A DNA stretch of 64,000 bases from Bradyrhizobium sp. 141 (lineage in GTDB: Bacteria > Pseudomonadota > Alphaproteobacteria > Rhizobiales > Xanthobacteraceae): the NCBI RefSeq assembly GCF_023074055.1, contig NZ_JADPKR010000002.1:1-64000 (forward strand). Direction: 5' to 3'. Each line of letters starts with the position of its first letter. The first letter of the stretch is position 1. Shown piece by piece: positions 28,741 through 39,031 of the stretch. Both the position numbers and the translations under genes were made by a program. Below the pieces are notes generated by a model that was not told the origin of the DNA, did no database searches, and saw only the letters and a list, made by a program, of their open reading frames with translations.

Positions 28741-30510
28741 TCAGCGATTATCGTCCCGGCGTCCGTCCTTGCAGAAGCTCGGATCGATTGCGCTTGCGCG
28801 ATAGTCGAGCGGGCCATCGAACTCGTCCTTGTACTTGACGAGGACATCGGGGCAGACCGCCTCCGCCGTCTCGAGATTGCCGCCACAGCTCCAGTTGGCG
28901 GCATCGTTGACGTCACCCGTTCCCTTGTACTTTGCCGTTTGCGGATAGGGGCACAACGGCCGCGACAGTGCCGGCGCCAAACTGCGACCGATGACCTGGT
29001 CCGGCGCGACGCCTTGCTCGACCCAATTTACGAGCGCGGCAAAGTCGGCGCCATTTTGCGGCCAGGGCCCCGTAGTGCCGAGGCCGAAGATCGGCAGGCC
29101 ACAATGGCCGACGCCGGGTGCGTGATACAGGCGGTAGAAGCTCTGCACGCCCTCGAAACCGGTTCGATCGTGATTCCTCTGATAGCGCTCTGCCATCTGC
29201 CGGTAGTAGTTGAGAACACCGCGCGGATAGATGAACTGGTCGTTGGCGCCGAGGAAGGTCATCAACTTCCCACCACGGGCGCGGAAGGCGTCGAGCGGGC
29301 CGAATGTGTCGGTCACATCGGCGATGTTGCGGGAGCCCGCTTCCGCCACTCTGGGATAGGACAGCCCCTTGCCCCCGAGGCTGACGGTATTCCACTTGGT
29401 CGATGGCGGCGCGAAGCTCGGATCGATCAGGTTCCATTCGAACTGGGTCACGCCAAGCGGAAACGGCGTCGGACCGTCGAGGATCGAGAAGTCGCTGCCG
29501 CGATCCAACCCGAACCAGATACGATTGCCATGCTTGTTGCGCGGACCGTCCCAGATCTTGTCGACCGCCACCGCCTCGTCCGCGGTCAGGCAATTCGGTG
29601 ACGCCGGGGCGCTCGGCCGCCCACATATGTTAGCCTTGGCGCTGAAGCGGCAGGTGCGGGGATCGTTGATGATGCCGTCGACCACGCCGTCATGGGCGTC
29701 GCAGGCCGCGATTGCCGATTTCTGCGCTGCGAGCAGCTTGGCAGGAGGGATCACTCCGCTCGGGCTCTCGCCTGCCTGCTCGAACATTGCGATCTGGCCC
29801 CACATCTGCGCGGTCTGGAAGCGCGTCCAGTACATCGCGGGAGCGCTGGCGAGGACGCCGTCGAGCTGGCTCCCGAGCTCCTGGGCCAGCAGATATCCCT
29901 GCCGACCGCCCGTCGAGCATCCGTTCCAGTAATTATAGCTGGGCGGCTTGCTGTAATAGGCGGTCGCAATGCGCTTCGACCACAGGATCTGCTGCTTGAT
30001 CCCGTTGCGGAAGAAATCCTGGATGAACTGGAGATTGTAGGTATGGTCGGCATTGACGCCGGGCGTGCAGTCGCCGCCGGCATGACCGCCATCCGTCCCC
30101 GACCCGACATAGCCGGCATTCACGGCCGCATCTACGTTGAGATTGCCGGCGCATCCGCCGCCGCCAAGGCCTTCGGTGCGACCGTTCCAAGCGCCCACGG
30201 TCCCGCCTGCACCGCCGTCCGCGGGGCTGAGCGGCAATCCTATCGCGATCGTGATGTTCTGGCTCGGACTCGTGCCGTAGACCAGCGTGACGCCGCAGTA
30301 CTTCGTGCTGGCAGGAGCCGCCGTCGTCTTGATAGCGCTGGTCGCCGACTTGATGGAGGGATTGTTCGCCAGCTCGAACCGCGGATCCGTCGCCAGGCCC
30401 GCGCATGTCGGTGCCGCAAGTGCCGCGGCAGCGTTCGGCAGCGCGACCGCGCCGGCGACCAGCGCAATGGTGGATGCGCAAACGCGCAATAGAATTCGTG
30501 AACACTCCAT
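28741..30510 (-). CDS. Tannase/feruloyl esterase family protein
   Basis: A 589-residue exported ester hydrolase. A signal peptide (to about 33) is followed by an alpha/beta-hydrolase core with nucleophile motif GCSTGGRQG and the acid in GANDQFIY. The His comes in GVGHCG; cysteines next to Ser and His form the disulfide-linked CS-D-HC pattern of tannases. Likely substrates are galloyl, feruloyl or related plant phenolic esters; MHETase-like activity cannot be excluded. ATG with GGAGGG at four bases. An AraC regulator gene lies 155 bp upstream on the same strand. Confidence 0.87.
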   Translation of the reverse strand: MECSRILLRVCASTIALVAGAVALPNAAAALAAPTCAGLATDPRFELANNPSIKSATSAIKTTAAPASTKYCGVTLVYGTSPSQNITIAIGLPLSPADGGAGGTVGAWNGRTEGLGGGGCAGNLNVDAAVNAGYVGSGTDGGHAGGDCTPGVNADHTYNLQFIQDFFRNGIKQQILWSKRIATAYYSKPPSYNYWNGCSTGGRQGYLLAQELGSQLDGVLASAPAMYWTRFQTAQMWGQIAMFEQAGESPSGVIPPAKLLAAQKSAIAACDAHDGVVDGIINDPRTCRFSAKANICGRPSAPASPNCLTADEAVAVDKIWDGPRNKHGNRIWFGLDRGSDFSILDGPTPFPLGVTQFEWNLIDPSFAPPSTKWNTVSLGGKGLSYPRVAEAGSRNIADVTDTFGPLDAFRARGGKLMTFLGANDQFIYPRGVLNYYRQMAERYQRNHDRTGFEGVQSFYRLYHAPGVGHCGLPIFGLGTTGPWPQNGADFAALVNWVEQGVAPDQVIGRSLAPALSRPLCPYPQTAKYKGTGDVNDAANWSCGGNLETAEAVCPDVLVKYKDEFDGPLDYRASAIDPSFCKDGRRDDNR

Positions 30511-30665
30511 GATGCCCTCCCCGATCTGTTGGTATTTTCGGGAAGTCGTAGCATCACGATGCGAGGGTGCCGTAGAACAAGGTCGTCATCGGCTGGAACA
30601 AAACCTTCCGGCGACAGATTTTTTCCGGGGACCACGGGCGCACCGGAGAAGCGCAACAGCACGCG

Positions 30666-31715
30666 TCAGGAGCGCGCGCCCTTCGCTGCCCTCGCAAGCC
30701 TTGCCGTCTCGGACGGCGCTTCTCCAAAGCAGTCGCGATATCTCGACGCGAAATGCCCCATATGCGCAAAGCCCCACTTCAGCGCGACGTCGTGGACCGA
30801 CAGCGCATTCAGCGGTGATGACAATTCCGCTTGCACCGCCTCGAGGCGAATCTGCCGCAGATAGGCCAGCGGCGTCACGCTCCTGAAGCGGTGAAATCCG
30901 TACTGCAGGGATCGCACGCTGATGCCGGCCGCCTCCGCCACCTCGCTCAATGTCAGCGCCTGGTGCATGTTGGCGCGCATGAAGTCGATCGCCTCCCTGA
31001 TCTGGCGCGGCGTGGCGTCTTGCTGCCGGCGCTGGCGATCGCTGAAACCATGCGGGAAATTCAGGAAGACCAGCCGCAGGATGGCTTCGCCGAGCAGCGC
31101 CATGGATTTCTCGGATCGAAGCGCCTCGTCGCGCATGCCGGCTCCGACGGCTTCGGCCAGCGCCGTGAGCATGCGGCCCGCGGGACCTGCAAGATCGAGC
31201 CGCGGGTTAAGCTCCATGCTGCGCAGCGATCCACCCTCGAAAATGCCGGACAGCACCTTCCGCACCGTCGCGACCTCGAATTCCAGCGTGACGTGCGCGT
31301 GCCTGCCGCGGCCGGCATAGGCGATCGCGCTGACTTCCGGCACGCTCAATGCCAACGCGTAATTGTGGTCGATGGCCACGGTCCGATCCCGCACCCTGCC
31401 GCTCACCGTCCCCGAACTCGGCAGCACGAGCCCGAGCCTCTCCTTGCGGTGCGAGAGGCGGCAGGTCCAGTCGATCTCGGACTCGACATCCCACCAGGAG
31501 AATCCGCTCGTCGCGGCAAACTGGCCGCGCCAGCGGAATGCGCTTCGGCCGCCGTCCAGATCAATCCGCGCATGAGGAACGAGCCGATTGAACGTGCTCA
31601 GGAACCTGTCGAAGCTCTCATCGCGGCTACTGAGATCGGTGAACATCGGACCATGTCCGTTGGAAGCGGGACAACCGGCGGAACTCAATCCCAAACGCGC
31701 AACCTTGTCCAGCAC
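30666..31715 (-). CDS. AraC family transcriptional regulator
   Basis: A 349-residue regulator with an N-terminal ligand-binding region (AraC_binding_2-like, about 40-200) and a C-terminal double helix-turn-helix (about 245-345; ALTLSEVAEAAGISVRSLQYGFHRF, then DVALKWGFAHMGHFASRYRDCFGEAPSE, spaced by linker). GTG start with AGGAG six bases upstream; an internal ATG 23 codons later is an alternative. It is transcribed towards the tannase gene and divergent from a second AraC gene, so it may control either. Confidence 0.85.
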   Translation of the reverse strand: MLDKVARLGLSSAGCPASNGHGPMFTDLSSRDESFDRFLSTFNRLVPHARIDLDGGRSAFRWRGQFAATSGFSWWDVESEIDWTCRLSHRKERLGLVLPSSGTVSGRVRDRTVAIDHNYALALSVPEVSAIAYAGRGRHAHVTLEFEVATVRKVLSGIFEGGSLRSMELNPRLDLAGPAGRMLTALAEAVGAGMRDEALRSEKSMALLGEAILRLVFLNFPHGFSDRQRRQQDATPRQIREAIDFMRANMHQALTLSEVAEAAGISVRSLQYGFHRFRSVTPLAYLRQIRLEAVQAELSSPLNALSVHDVALKWGFAHMGHFASRYRDCFGEAPSETARLARAAKGARS

Positions 31716-31812
31716 GCGCAGCTCCTGCGTCAGGAGACGCTTCGCTGGAGAATCTCATGGTCTTAGGATGACCTCTGACCCGTACCTTGGCAAACCGCGA
31801 GAAACTCGTACG

Positions 31813-32685
31813 ATGGAACTGCCGTTCTTCCATCTCTACGGTGAGCCCCCCGACCCTCGCGCGTTCAATTTCGTCCATGCCGAGACCATCCCGTCGCGCT
31901 GCTCGCTCCATGACTGGCGGATCAGCGTTCATCGCCATGCCAATCTTCTGCAGATCCTCCTGATCGAGCACGGCGGCGGCGAGGTCCAGTACGAGACCTC
32001 GATGATCCCCTTTCACGCCCCCGCCATCATCGTGGTACCTCCGACAATGGCTCACGGATTTCACTTTCAATCGTCGACGAGCGGCTGGGTGGTCAGCTTC
32101 ACGGAGGACGTGGCACGAACGTTCGGCGACGCTGCGGGAGACACGGTCGCGCGCCTGAAGCGGCTGACGATGGCCCCCGTGGTTTCGATCGCGGAGAACG
32201 ACATGGCCCGCCTATCCGACCTGAGTGCGCGCCTCAGCGAAGAGCGCCTGCTCTCCCGCGAGGGATTCAATGTCGCCGTGAACAGCTACCTTGCCCTGAT
32301 CGCAGTTGAAGTCGGGCGCCTGGCGATAGGCCGGAGCGGCACCGCAGCCCATTTCAACGACGCAGTGATCGAAAGACTGCTCGAGCTGATTGAAAGTCAT
32401 TTCCGCAGCCGGCGGCTGCTAAATTTTTATGCGGCGAAGCTCGCGATGACGTCCGACGGCCTCAACAAGCACGTGAAGCGCATGACCGGCGTGACGGCCG
32501 GACAGCTGATTAGGCGACGGGTCGTCACCGAAGCAAAGCGGCAACTGGCGTTCTCGGATCAGCCGATCAACGAAATTGCGTATGATCTCGCCTATGCGGA
32601 TCCCTCGCATTTCGTGCGTTCCTTCCGCAAGGAAACCGGTGTCACCCCGCGGACCTTTCGCACCAATGCCGGTCGATTGGCCTGA
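31813..32685 (+). CDS. AraC family regulator, PobR-like
   Basis: A 290-residue regulator with an N-terminal cupin-type sensor domain (H-R-H-A-N near residue 41 and VVPPTMAHGFHF) and a C-terminal AraC helix-turn-helix pair ending YADPSHFVRSFRKETGVTPRTFR. The organisation resembles PobR and other aromatic-acid sensing regulators. The start is the ATG giving MELPFFHLYGEP; an ATG 15 codons upstream is in frame without a good ribosome binding site. Divergent from the other AraC gene across 97 bp. Confidence 0.85.
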   Translation: MELPFFHLYGEPPDPRAFNFVHAETIPSRCSLHDWRISVHRHANLLQILLIEHGGGEVQYETSMIPFHAPAIIVVPPTMAHGFHFQSSTSGWVVSFTEDVARTFGDAAGDTVARLKRLTMAPVVSIAENDMARLSDLSARLSEERLLSREGFNVAVNSYLALIAVEVGRLAIGRSGTAAHFNDAVIERLLELIESHFRSRRLLNFYAAKLAMTSDGLNKHVKRMTGVTAGQLIRRRVVTEAKRQLAFSDQPINEIAYDLAYADPSHFVRSFRKETGVTPRTFRTNAGRLA

Positions 32686-32755
32686 TCGCCTGGCAATCCC
32701 AAATCGCGCCGCGATTGCGCGTTGCCGCCGGTTGTTTTTCAGGTTTTGCGTCCGC

Positions 32756-34021
32756 TCACAGCCACGGCGCCGGCGTATCCATCGCGATCAACTGCTCGAC
32801 CTCGATGCGGGGACGGACCACCGCGTACTGATCGTCCTTCACCAGCACCTCTGGCACCAGCGGCCGGGTGTTGTAGGTGCCGGCCTGCACCGCGCCATAG
32901 GCACCTGCGGTCATGATGGCGAGGAGATCGCCGGGCGCGGGCGTCGGCAGCGTGCGATCGAGCGCGAGATAGTCGCCGGTCTCGCAGACCGGGCCGACGA
33001 CGTCGGCCGTGATGGTGGCGGCGCCCGTGGCGGGCTGCTTCACCGGCAGGATGTCGTGATGCGCCTCGTACAGCGTCGGGCGAATGAGGTCGTTCATGGC
33101 AGCGTCGATGATGACAAAATTCTTGCCGTCACCGTGCTTCACGTAGATCACCTTGGCGACCAGGATGCCGGCATTGCCGACGATCATGCGGCCGGGCTCG
33201 AACATCAGCGTGCAGCCGAGATTGTGGCTGACGCGCTTGACCATGGCGGCATAGGCGGCCGGCGCGGGCGGCGCCTCGCGGTCCATGTAGTAGGGAATGC
33301 CGAGACCACCGCCGAAATCGACGTGGCTGATGTTGTGACCGTCGGTGCGCAGCGTCTGCACGAATTCGGACAGGATGCGGAACGCGGTCTCCATGCCGGA
33401 GAGCTCGGTGATCTGGCTACCGATATGCACGTCGGTCCCGGTCACCTCGATGCCCGGGAGTTTCGCGGCGCGGGCATAGACCTCACGGGCATGCACGATC
33501 GGGATCCCGAACTTATTCTCGGACTTGCCGGTGGAGATCTTGGCGTGGGTGCCGGCATCGACATCGGGGTTGACGCGCAACGAGATGCGCGCGGTCTTGC
33601 CCATCTCGGTGGCAAGGCGAGACAGCAGCTCGAGCTCGGGCTCGGATTCGACGTTGAGGCAGAGGATGTCGGCGGCAAGCGCAGCACGCAGTTCGGTTTC
33701 GGTCTTGCCGACGCCGGAGAACAGGATCTTGTTCGGCGGAATGCCGGCGGCCAGCGCACGCTTCAATTCACCGCCGGAGACCACGTCGGCGCCGGCGCCC
33801 AGCTTGGCCAGCGTGCGCAGCACCGACTGATTGGAGTTCGCCTTCATGGCGTAGCAGACCAGCACCTTCTCGCCGGCGAAGGCCTCGGTGAAGACGCGAT
33901 AGTGCCGCTCCAACGTCGCGGTCGAATAGCAATAGAATGGCGTGCCGACGGTCGCAGCCAGCTCGGACAGATTCACCGCCTCGGCGTGCAGCACGCCGTT
34001 GCGATAGTCGAAATGGTTCAT
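32756..34021 (-). CDS. lysA: Diaminopimelate decarboxylase
   Basis: Last step of lysine synthesis: meso-diaminopimelate to lysine and CO2. The 421-residue PLP enzyme (fold III) has Lys60 in CYAMKANSN as the Schiff-base residue, HIGSQI and the glycine-rich phosphate loop VDFGGGLGIPY. The C-terminal substrate-binding residues in GPVCETGDYLA and GAYG are also present. Full length. It follows the lptM-like lipoprotein gene (23-bp gap) and argH on the same strand. Confidence 0.97.
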   Translation of the reverse strand: MNHFDYRNGVLHAEAVNLSELAATVGTPFYCYSTATLERHYRVFTEAFAGEKVLVCYAMKANSNQSVLRTLAKLGAGADVVSGGELKRALAAGIPPNKILFSGVGKTETELRAALAADILCLNVESEPELELLSRLATEMGKTARISLRVNPDVDAGTHAKISTGKSENKFGIPIVHAREVYARAAKLPGIEVTGTDVHIGSQITELSGMETAFRILSEFVQTLRTDGHNISHVDFGGGLGIPYYMDREAPPAPAAYAAMVKRVSHNLGCTLMFEPGRMIVGNAGILVAKVIYVKHGDGKNFVIIDAAMNDLIRPTLYEAHHDILPVKQPATGAATITADVVGPVCETGDYLALDRTLPTPAPGDLLAIMTAGAYGAVQAGTYNTRPLVPEVLVKDDQYAVVRPRIEVEQLIAMDTPAPWL

Positions 34022-34044
34022 GGCTTAGGCTCGGTTGTCCCGGC

Positions 34045-34344
34045 TTATTTCTTGCCGGGAGGTTCGTCCAGGAGCGGGTCGAGAATAAACGGTTTCTTCC
34101 GGCCCTTGGCCGCCGCGGGCTCGGCATCCGCACCTGAGGCTGAGGTGGGATTGAACATGCTCGACGTCTTCTGGGCTGCGGTCTCGGTGTCGACAGGCGC
34201 GGCGCCGTTGGCCGTCGGCGCGTTGGTGGCGGTCGGCGGCAGATCCAGCGGACCTTTGCGGCCGCAGCCGGCAAGCGCAAGCGCTGTCAGGCTCAAGACA
34301 ATGATGGCCCACCCCGAGCCGGCCGGGCGAAACTTTGACGTCAC
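34045..34344 (-). CDS. lptM: LptM/YifL-like small lipoprotein
   Basis: A 99-residue lipoprotein. A short hydrophobic signal and LAGCGRKGPLDLPP at the lipidation site match the LptM (YifL) family, which in E. coli assists maturation of the LptDE LPS translocon. Behind it the sequence is Ala/Pro/Thr-rich with a basic, Pro-rich end. A GTG start with GGGG upstream was chosen; a longer frame starts at 34422. It sits between argH and lysA; in E. coli the relative sits beside dapF, so linkage to lysine genes recurs. Confidence 0.75.
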   Translation of the reverse strand: MTSKFRPAGSGWAIIVLSLTALALAGCGRKGPLDLPPTATNAPTANGAAPVDTETAAQKTSSMFNPTSASGADAEPAAAKGRKKPFILDPLLDEPPGKK

Positions 34345-34438
34345 GACGAAATCCCCACTACGCGGGCCGCACCATACAGAGATTGGCACGCTCTGGCGAG
34401 AGCCCGGATGACCATGAAACATCAGCGAAATTTTACCC

Positions 34439-35836
34439 TCAGCCCAATTTTCGCTCTTTTTCCAGCCGCTTCACCCAGGCCTTGGCCTGGGCCGTCACGT
34501 TCTTCGGTGCGGTGCCGCCGAAGCTAGTGCGGCTCTTCACCGACGATTCGACCGAGAGCACGCCGAACACGTCCTTGGTGATTTTCGGTTCGATCGCCTG
34601 CAGCTCCTTGAGCGGCACCTCGTGCAGCGCCACGCCGCCCTCGGCGGCCTTGGCGACGATGCGGCCGGTGACGTGATGGGCCTCGCGGAACGGCATTTTC
34701 AACGTCCGCACCAGCCAGTCGGCGAGGTCGGTCGCGGTGGCATAGCCCTCGCCCGCGGCCGCCTTCATCTTGGCTTCGTCGGGCACGAGATCGCGGACCA
34801 TGCCGGTCATGGCGCGGATTGCCAGCGAGAGCGCGGCAAAGCCCTCCATGGCGCCCTGCTTGTCCTCCTGCATGTCCTTTTGATAGGCGAGCGGCAGGCC
34901 CTTCATCACGATCAACAGACCGTTGAGCGCGCCGATGACGCGGCCGGTCTTGGCGCGCACCAGCTCGGCGGCATCCGGATTGCGCTTCTGCGGCATGATC
35001 GACGAGCCGGTGGTGAACTTGTCGCTGAGCCGGATCATGCCGACCAGCGGCGAGGTCCAGATCACGATCTCCTCGGCAAACCGCGACATGTGCACGGCGC
35101 AGATCGAGGCTGCCGACAGCGTCTCCAGCACGAAGTCGCGGTCGGAGACGGCATCGAGCGAATTCGCCATCGGACGGTCGAAGAGAAGCGCCTTCGCGGT
35201 GGCGTGGCGGTCGATCGGAAACGAGGTGCCCGCGAGCGCGGCGGCGCCGAGCGGCGATTCGTTCAGCCGCTTGCGCGCATCCTGAAAACGGCCGCGATCG
35301 CGTGCGGCCATCTCGACATAGGCAAGCAAATGATGGCCGAAGGTCACCGGCTGCGCGGTCTGCAGATGCGTGAAGCCAGGCATCACGGTTGCGGCATGCT
35401 CCAGCGCGCGTTCGACCAACGCATGCTGGAACGCCGCAAGCGCCGCGTCGGTCTCATCGAGAACGTCACGCACGTAGAGACGGAAATCGGTCGCGACCTG
35501 GTCGTTGCGCGAGCGCGCGGTGTGCAGGCGGCCGGCGGCGGGGCCGATCAGCTCGGACAGGCGGCTCTCGACATTCATATGAATGTCCTCGAGCGCGCGC
35601 TTGAACTCGAAGCCGCCCTTGCCGATCTCTGACAAAATCGTGTCTAGACCCTTGCCGATATTTTTCGCATCAGAGCCCGTGATGATGCCCTTCGCGGCGA
35701 GCATCGCAGCGTGGGCCTTGGACGCGGCAATGTCCTGGGCGTAGAGGTGACGATCGACGTCGATGGAGACGTTGATCTCTTCCATGATCTCATCGGGACG
35801 TTCCGAGAACCGGCCGCCCCACATCTTGTTGCTCAT
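34439..35836 (-). CDS. argH: Argininosuccinate lyase
   Basis: Splits argininosuccinate into arginine and fumarate. The 465-residue protein has the fumarase/aspartase-superfamily signature [15 protein letters not shown] and the catalytic-region motifs [12 protein letters not shown] and [14 protein letters not shown]. The start is the ATG at [12 protein letters not shown], matching the family N-terminus; the frame extends 32 codons upstream. First gene of argH-lptM-lysA, divergent from tlpA across about 100 bp that must contain both promoters. Confidence 0.97.
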   Translation of the reverse strand: MSNKMWGGRFSERPDEIMEEINVSIDVDRHLYAQDIAASKAHAAMLAAKGIITGSDAKNIGKGLDTILSEIGKGGFEFKRALEDIHMNVESRLSELIGPAAGRLHTARSRNDQVATDFRLYVRDVLDETDAALAAFQHALVERALEHAATVMPGFTHLQTAQPVTFGHHLLAYVEMAARDRGRFQDARKRLNESPLGAAALAGTSFPIDRHATAKALLFDRPMANSLDAVSDRDFVLETLSAASICAVHMSRFAEEIVIWTSPLVGMIRLSDKFTTGSSIMPQKRNPDAAELVRAKTGRVIGALNGLLIVMKGLPLAYQKDMQEDKQGAMEGFAALSLAIRAMTGMVRDLVPDEAKMKAAAGEGYATATDLADWLVRTLKMPFREAHHVTGRIVAKAAEGGVALHEVPLKELQAIEPKITKDVFGVLSVESSVKSRTSFGGTAPKNVTAQAKAWVKRLEKERKLG

Positions 35837-35937
35837 GATCCCCTGCTCACGCCTTGATTTGCCGCACGTTTGCTGGCCGGTGCCAGCCGTATTAAGAGGC
35901 CCCTGATAGCCATATCTGCGACCGGATGACAAACGAT

Positions 35938-36603
35938 ATGCTCGACAAGACGCCCTCCGCCACGCGCCGGGTCCCCCTCGTCATCGCCACCGTGGCAGTC
36001 GGAGGGCTGGCCGGCTTCGCCGCGCTGTACGGACTGGGCCTGAGCCGCGCCCCTTCAGGCGATCCGACCTGCAAGCCGGCGGTGGCCACGGCGCAAAAGA
36101 TCGCCCCGCTCGCCCATGGCGAGGTGGCGGCGCTGACCATGGCAGCCGCCCCGCTCAAGCTGCCCGACCTCGCCTTCGAGGACGTCGACGGCAAGCCGAA
36201 AAAACTGTCCGATTTCCGCGGCAAGACGCTGCTGGTGAACCTGTGGGCGACCTGGTGCGTGCCATGCCGCAAGGAAATGCCGGCGCTGGACGAGCTCCAG
36301 GGCAAGCTGTCGGGCCCGAATTTCGAGGTGGTGGCGATCAATATCGACACCCGCGACCCCGAGAAGCCGAAGTCCTTCCTGAAAGAGGCCAACCTGACCC
36401 GGCTCAGCTATTTCAGCGATCAGAAAGCCAAGGTTTTCCAGGATCTTAAGGCCATAGGCCGGGCCCTGGGCATGCCGACCTCGGTGCTGGTCGATCCGCA
36501 AGGCTGCGAGATTGCGACAATCGCGGGGCCGGCGGAATGGGCGAGCGAGGACGCGCTCAAGCTGATCCGGGCGGCGACCGGCAAGGCCGCAGCGTCACTC
36601 TAA
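35938..36603 (+). CDS. tlpA: Thiol:disulfide interchange protein TlpA
   Basis: Membrane-anchored periplasmic thioredoxin-like reductase that in Bradyrhizobium supports cytochrome aa3 oxidase by reducing ScoI and the CuA site of CoxB. The 221-residue protein has an N-terminal anchor (about 13-35) and WCVPC with Cys107 and Cys110, the published active-site numbering. Cys46 and Cys191 fit the known structural disulfide. The start ([11 protein letters not shown]) was chosen to match that numbering; an ATG four codons earlier exists. Divergent from argH. Confidence 0.96.
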   Translation: MLDKTPSATRRVPLVIATVAVGGLAGFAALYGLGLSRAPSGDPTCKPAVATAQKIAPLAHGEVAALTMAAAPLKLPDLAFEDVDGKPKKLSDFRGKTLLVNLWATWCVPCRKEMPALDELQGKLSGPNFEVVAINIDTRDPEKPKSFLKEANLTRLSYFSDQKAKVFQDLKAIGRALGMPTSVLVDPQGCEIATIAGPAEWASEDALKLIRAATGKAAASL

Positions 36604-36609
36604 GAATGG

Positions 36610-36804
36610 TCAGGCGGTGACGTTGAGGTTGCCACCGACGCCGGCACCGACATTGGCCAGCGAAGGCTGACCGGCGCCCATCAGCGTCAGGACGGTGGAT
36701 TTCTCCATATCCATGTTCTGCTTGGTCAGCGTCGCCGAGATATTCGACTGCAGCGCGCCTTGCTGAGCGGCCAGCATGGTGCTGACCATTGCCATCATGT
36801 CCAT
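36610..36804 (-). CDS. YjfB-like putative motility protein
   Basis: A 64-residue Met/Gln-rich helical protein (MDMMAMVSTMLAAQQG, later KQNMDMEKS) resembling the small YjfB family annotated as putative motility proteins. There is no signal peptide or membrane segment. Its stop lies seven bases from the end of the convergent tlpA. The role is not established and no flagellar genes are nearby. Confidence 0.6.
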   Translation of the reverse strand: MDMMAMVSTMLAAQQGALQSNISATLTKQNMDMEKSTVLTLMGAGQPSLANVGAGVGGNLNVTA

Positions 36805-36894
36805 TACGCGAACCCTCGTACCGGCCGTAACCTAGGCGCGAGAGGTTAACGGGACATGAAATGACGAAGCGATGCCAGCCGAGGCAATGGTGCC

Positions 36895-36985
36895 GTAGAG
36901 TAGGCAAAGGCGCACTTGCGCCGTGCCCACCATCTGTCCGCAAATGGGTTGAAGCGGTGGGCACGCTTCGCTTTGCCCACCCTAC
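36895..36985. repeat. Dispersed palindromic repeat, family A, copy 2
   Basis: A 91-bp relative of the 9681-9769 element. The right half (GTGGGCACGCTTCGC and TTTGCCCACCCTAC) is identical, the left end is slightly degenerate (GTAGAGTAGGCAAAG) and the central loop differs. It sits between the YjfB-like gene and hbdA. Confidence 0.9.
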
Positions 36986-37015
36986 GGCACTTGCGTCCGA
37001 GGCACGAGACTGCCT

Positions 37016-37897
37016 CTACCTTGTCGGAACCGGCTTGGCGCCGCGGTAATCGTAGAAGCCGCGCTGGGTCTTGCGGCCGAGCCAGCCGGCCTCGACGTAT
37101 TTCACCAGCAGCGGGCACGGACGGTACTTGGAGTCGGCCAGGCCTTCGTGCAGCACCTGCATGATGGAGAGGCAGGTATCGAGCCCGATGAAATCGGCGA
37201 GCTCGAGCGGCCCCATCGGATGGTGCGCCCCGAGCTTCATCGCCGCGTCGATCGCCTCGACATTGCCGACGCCTTCATACAGCGTGTAGATCGCCTCGTT
37301 GATCATCGGCAGCAGGATGCGGTTGACGATGAAGGCCGGGAAATCCTCGGAGACCGCGACCTGCTTGCCGAGCTTGGCGACGAACTCCTTGGACGCCTCG
37401 AAGGTCGAATCGTCGGTGGCGATGCCCCGGATCAGCTCCACCAGCTCCATCAGCGGCACCGGATTCATGAAGTGAATGCCGATGAAGCGCTCGGGGCGAT
37501 CGGTCGCGGCGGCGAGCCGCGTGATCGAGATCGAGGAGGTATCGGAGGCAACGATCGCCTCCGGCTTCAACACCGCGCAGAGCTCGTGGAAGATCTTGCG
37601 CTTGACCTCTTCCTTCTCGACCGCGGTCTCGATCACGAGGTCGCAATCGGCGAGATCGTCGAGCTTTTCGGCGGGCGTGATGCGCGCCATCGCCTTGGCC
37701 TTGTCGTCCTCCGAGACGGCCTTCTTGGAGACCTGTCGCGCCAGATTGCCGTTGATGGTGGCCATCCCCGACTTGAGGCGGTCGGCCGAGACGTCGTTGA
37801 GCACCACGTCGAAGCCGGCCAGCGCCGCAACGTGCGCGATGCCACTGCCCATCTGACCCGCGCCGATCACGCCGACCTTCTTGATCACTGCCGCCAT
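37016..37897 (-). CDS. 3-hydroxybutyryl-CoA dehydrogenase
   Basis: A 293-residue NAD-dependent L-3-hydroxyacyl-CoA dehydrogenase. It has the Rossmann motif VGVIGAGQMGSGIA near the N-terminus, SDTSSISIT, the catalytic His in IGIHFMNPVP, the Asn/Glu region and GRKTQRGFYDY at the end. It acts in fatty-acid or PHB-related acyl-CoA metabolism. The start is the ATG at MAAVIKKVG with GGTGGA upstream; nine more codons are open. It lies 190 bp after etfA, separated by a terminator, yet this order recurs in the group. Confidence 0.93.
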   Translation of the reverse strand: MAAVIKKVGVIGAGQMGSGIAHVAALAGFDVVLNDVSADRLKSGMATINGNLARQVSKKAVSEDDKAKAMARITPAEKLDDLADCDLVIETAVEKEEVKRKIFHELCAVLKPEAIVASDTSSISITRLAAATDRPERFIGIHFMNPVPLMELVELIRGIATDDSTFEASKEFVAKLGKQVAVSEDFPAFIVNRILLPMINEAIYTLYEGVGNVEAIDAAMKLGAHHPMGPLELADFIGLDTCLSIMQVLHEGLADSKYRPCPLLVKYVEAGWLGRKTQRGFYDYRGAKPVPTR

Positions 37898-38040
37898 CTT
37901 GTCATCCACCGGAACGGCGCGCATGTCGCGCCTGCCTACCCCGAGCCGGGAGGTCCGATTTAATCAGAACCTTGGCTCGAAACCTAGATTGGATCGCTTC
38001 GAAGGCGTGCCCCACGCCAAAGAAAACGCCTCAGAAATGA

Positions 38041-38076
38041 AACACCGGCCGGAGTTTATAGCTCCGGCCGGTGTTT
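38041..38076 (-). terminator. Intrinsic terminator after etfA
   Basis: A 14-bp perfect stem (AACACCGGCCGGAG with CTCCGGCCGGTGTT) and a 7-nt loop, 11 bp after the etfA stop. On the - strand it is followed by TCATTTC; on the + strand by TTTGG. It probably separates etfBA from hbdA. Confidence 0.8.
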
Positions 38077-38086
38077 TTGGCTCGTT

Positions 38087-39031
38087 TTACTTGCCGAGCT
38101 TGCCGAGCTCGGCCGTCAGCTCCGGAACCGCCTGGTAGAGGTCGGCGACCAGGCCGTAATCGGCAACCTGGAAGATCGGCGCGTCCTCGTCCTTGTTGAT
38201 CGCGACGATCACCTTGGAGTCCTTCATGCCGGCCAGATGCTGGATGGCACCGGAAATGCCGACGGCGACATAGAGCTCGGGGGCCACGACCTTGCCGGTC
38301 TGGCCGACCTGCCAGTCGTTCGGCGCATAGCCGGCGTCCACCGCCGCACGCGAGGCACCGACACCGGCCCCAAGCTTGTCAGCGAGCGGCTCGATGTACT
38401 TGGCAAAATTCTCGCGGCTCTGCATGGCGCGGCCACCGGAGACGATGATCTTGGCCGAGGTCAGCTCGGGACGGTCGCTCTTGGCGACTTCCTCGCCGAC
38501 GAACGACGACAGGCCCGGATCGGCCGCCGCCGCCACGTTCTCGACCGCGGCGCTGCCGCCTTCGCCCGCTGCGGCGAAGGTGGAGGTGCGCACCGTGATG
38601 ACCTTCTTGGCGTCCTTGGACTTCACCGTCTGGATGGCGTTGCCGGCATAGATCGGGCGCTCATAAGTGTCCGGGGCGACCACCTTGATGATCTCCGAGA
38701 CCTGCATGACGTCGAGCAGGGCGGCAACGCGCGGCATCACGTTCTTGAAGCGCGACGTCGCGGGCGCGACGATCGCATCATAGGACGGGGCCAGCGAGAC
38801 GATCAGCGCGGCCAGCGGCTCGGCAAGATCGTGCGCATAGAGGTCGCCGTCGGCGAGCAGCACCTTCTTCACGCCGGCAAGCTTGGCGGCGGCATCCGCC
38901 GCGGCCTTGGCGTTCTGGCCGGCAACCAGAACCTCGACGTCCGCGCCGAGCGCGGCAGCCGCGGTCAGGGCCTTGTTGGTCGCATCCTTGAGCGACGCAT
39001 TGTCGTGTTCGGCAATCAGAAGCGTCGTCAT
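38087..39031 (-). CDS. etfA: Electron transfer flavoprotein subunit alpha
   Basis: FAD-binding subunit of ETF, carrying electrons from acyl-CoA dehydrogenases to ETF-quinone oxidoreductase. The 314-residue protein has the N-terminal domain and the C-terminal FAD domain with [50 protein letters not shown] and [17 protein letters not shown]. The ATG overlaps the etfB stop (ATGA). Intrinsic terminator right after. Confidence 0.97.
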   Translation of the reverse strand: MTTLLIAEHDNASLKDATNKALTAAAALGADVEVLVAGQNAKAAADAAAKLAGVKKVLLADGDLYAHDLAEPLAALIVSLAPSYDAIVAPATSRFKNVMPRVAALLDVMQVSEIIKVVAPDTYERPIYAGNAIQTVKSKDAKKVITVRTSTFAAAGEGGSAAVENVAAAADPGLSSFVGEEVAKSDRPELTSAKIIVSGGRAMQSRENFAKYIEPLADKLGAGVGASRAAVDAGYAPNDWQVGQTGKVVAPELYVAVGISGAIQHLAGMKDSKVIVAINKDEDAPIFQVADYGLVADLYQAVPELTAELGKLGK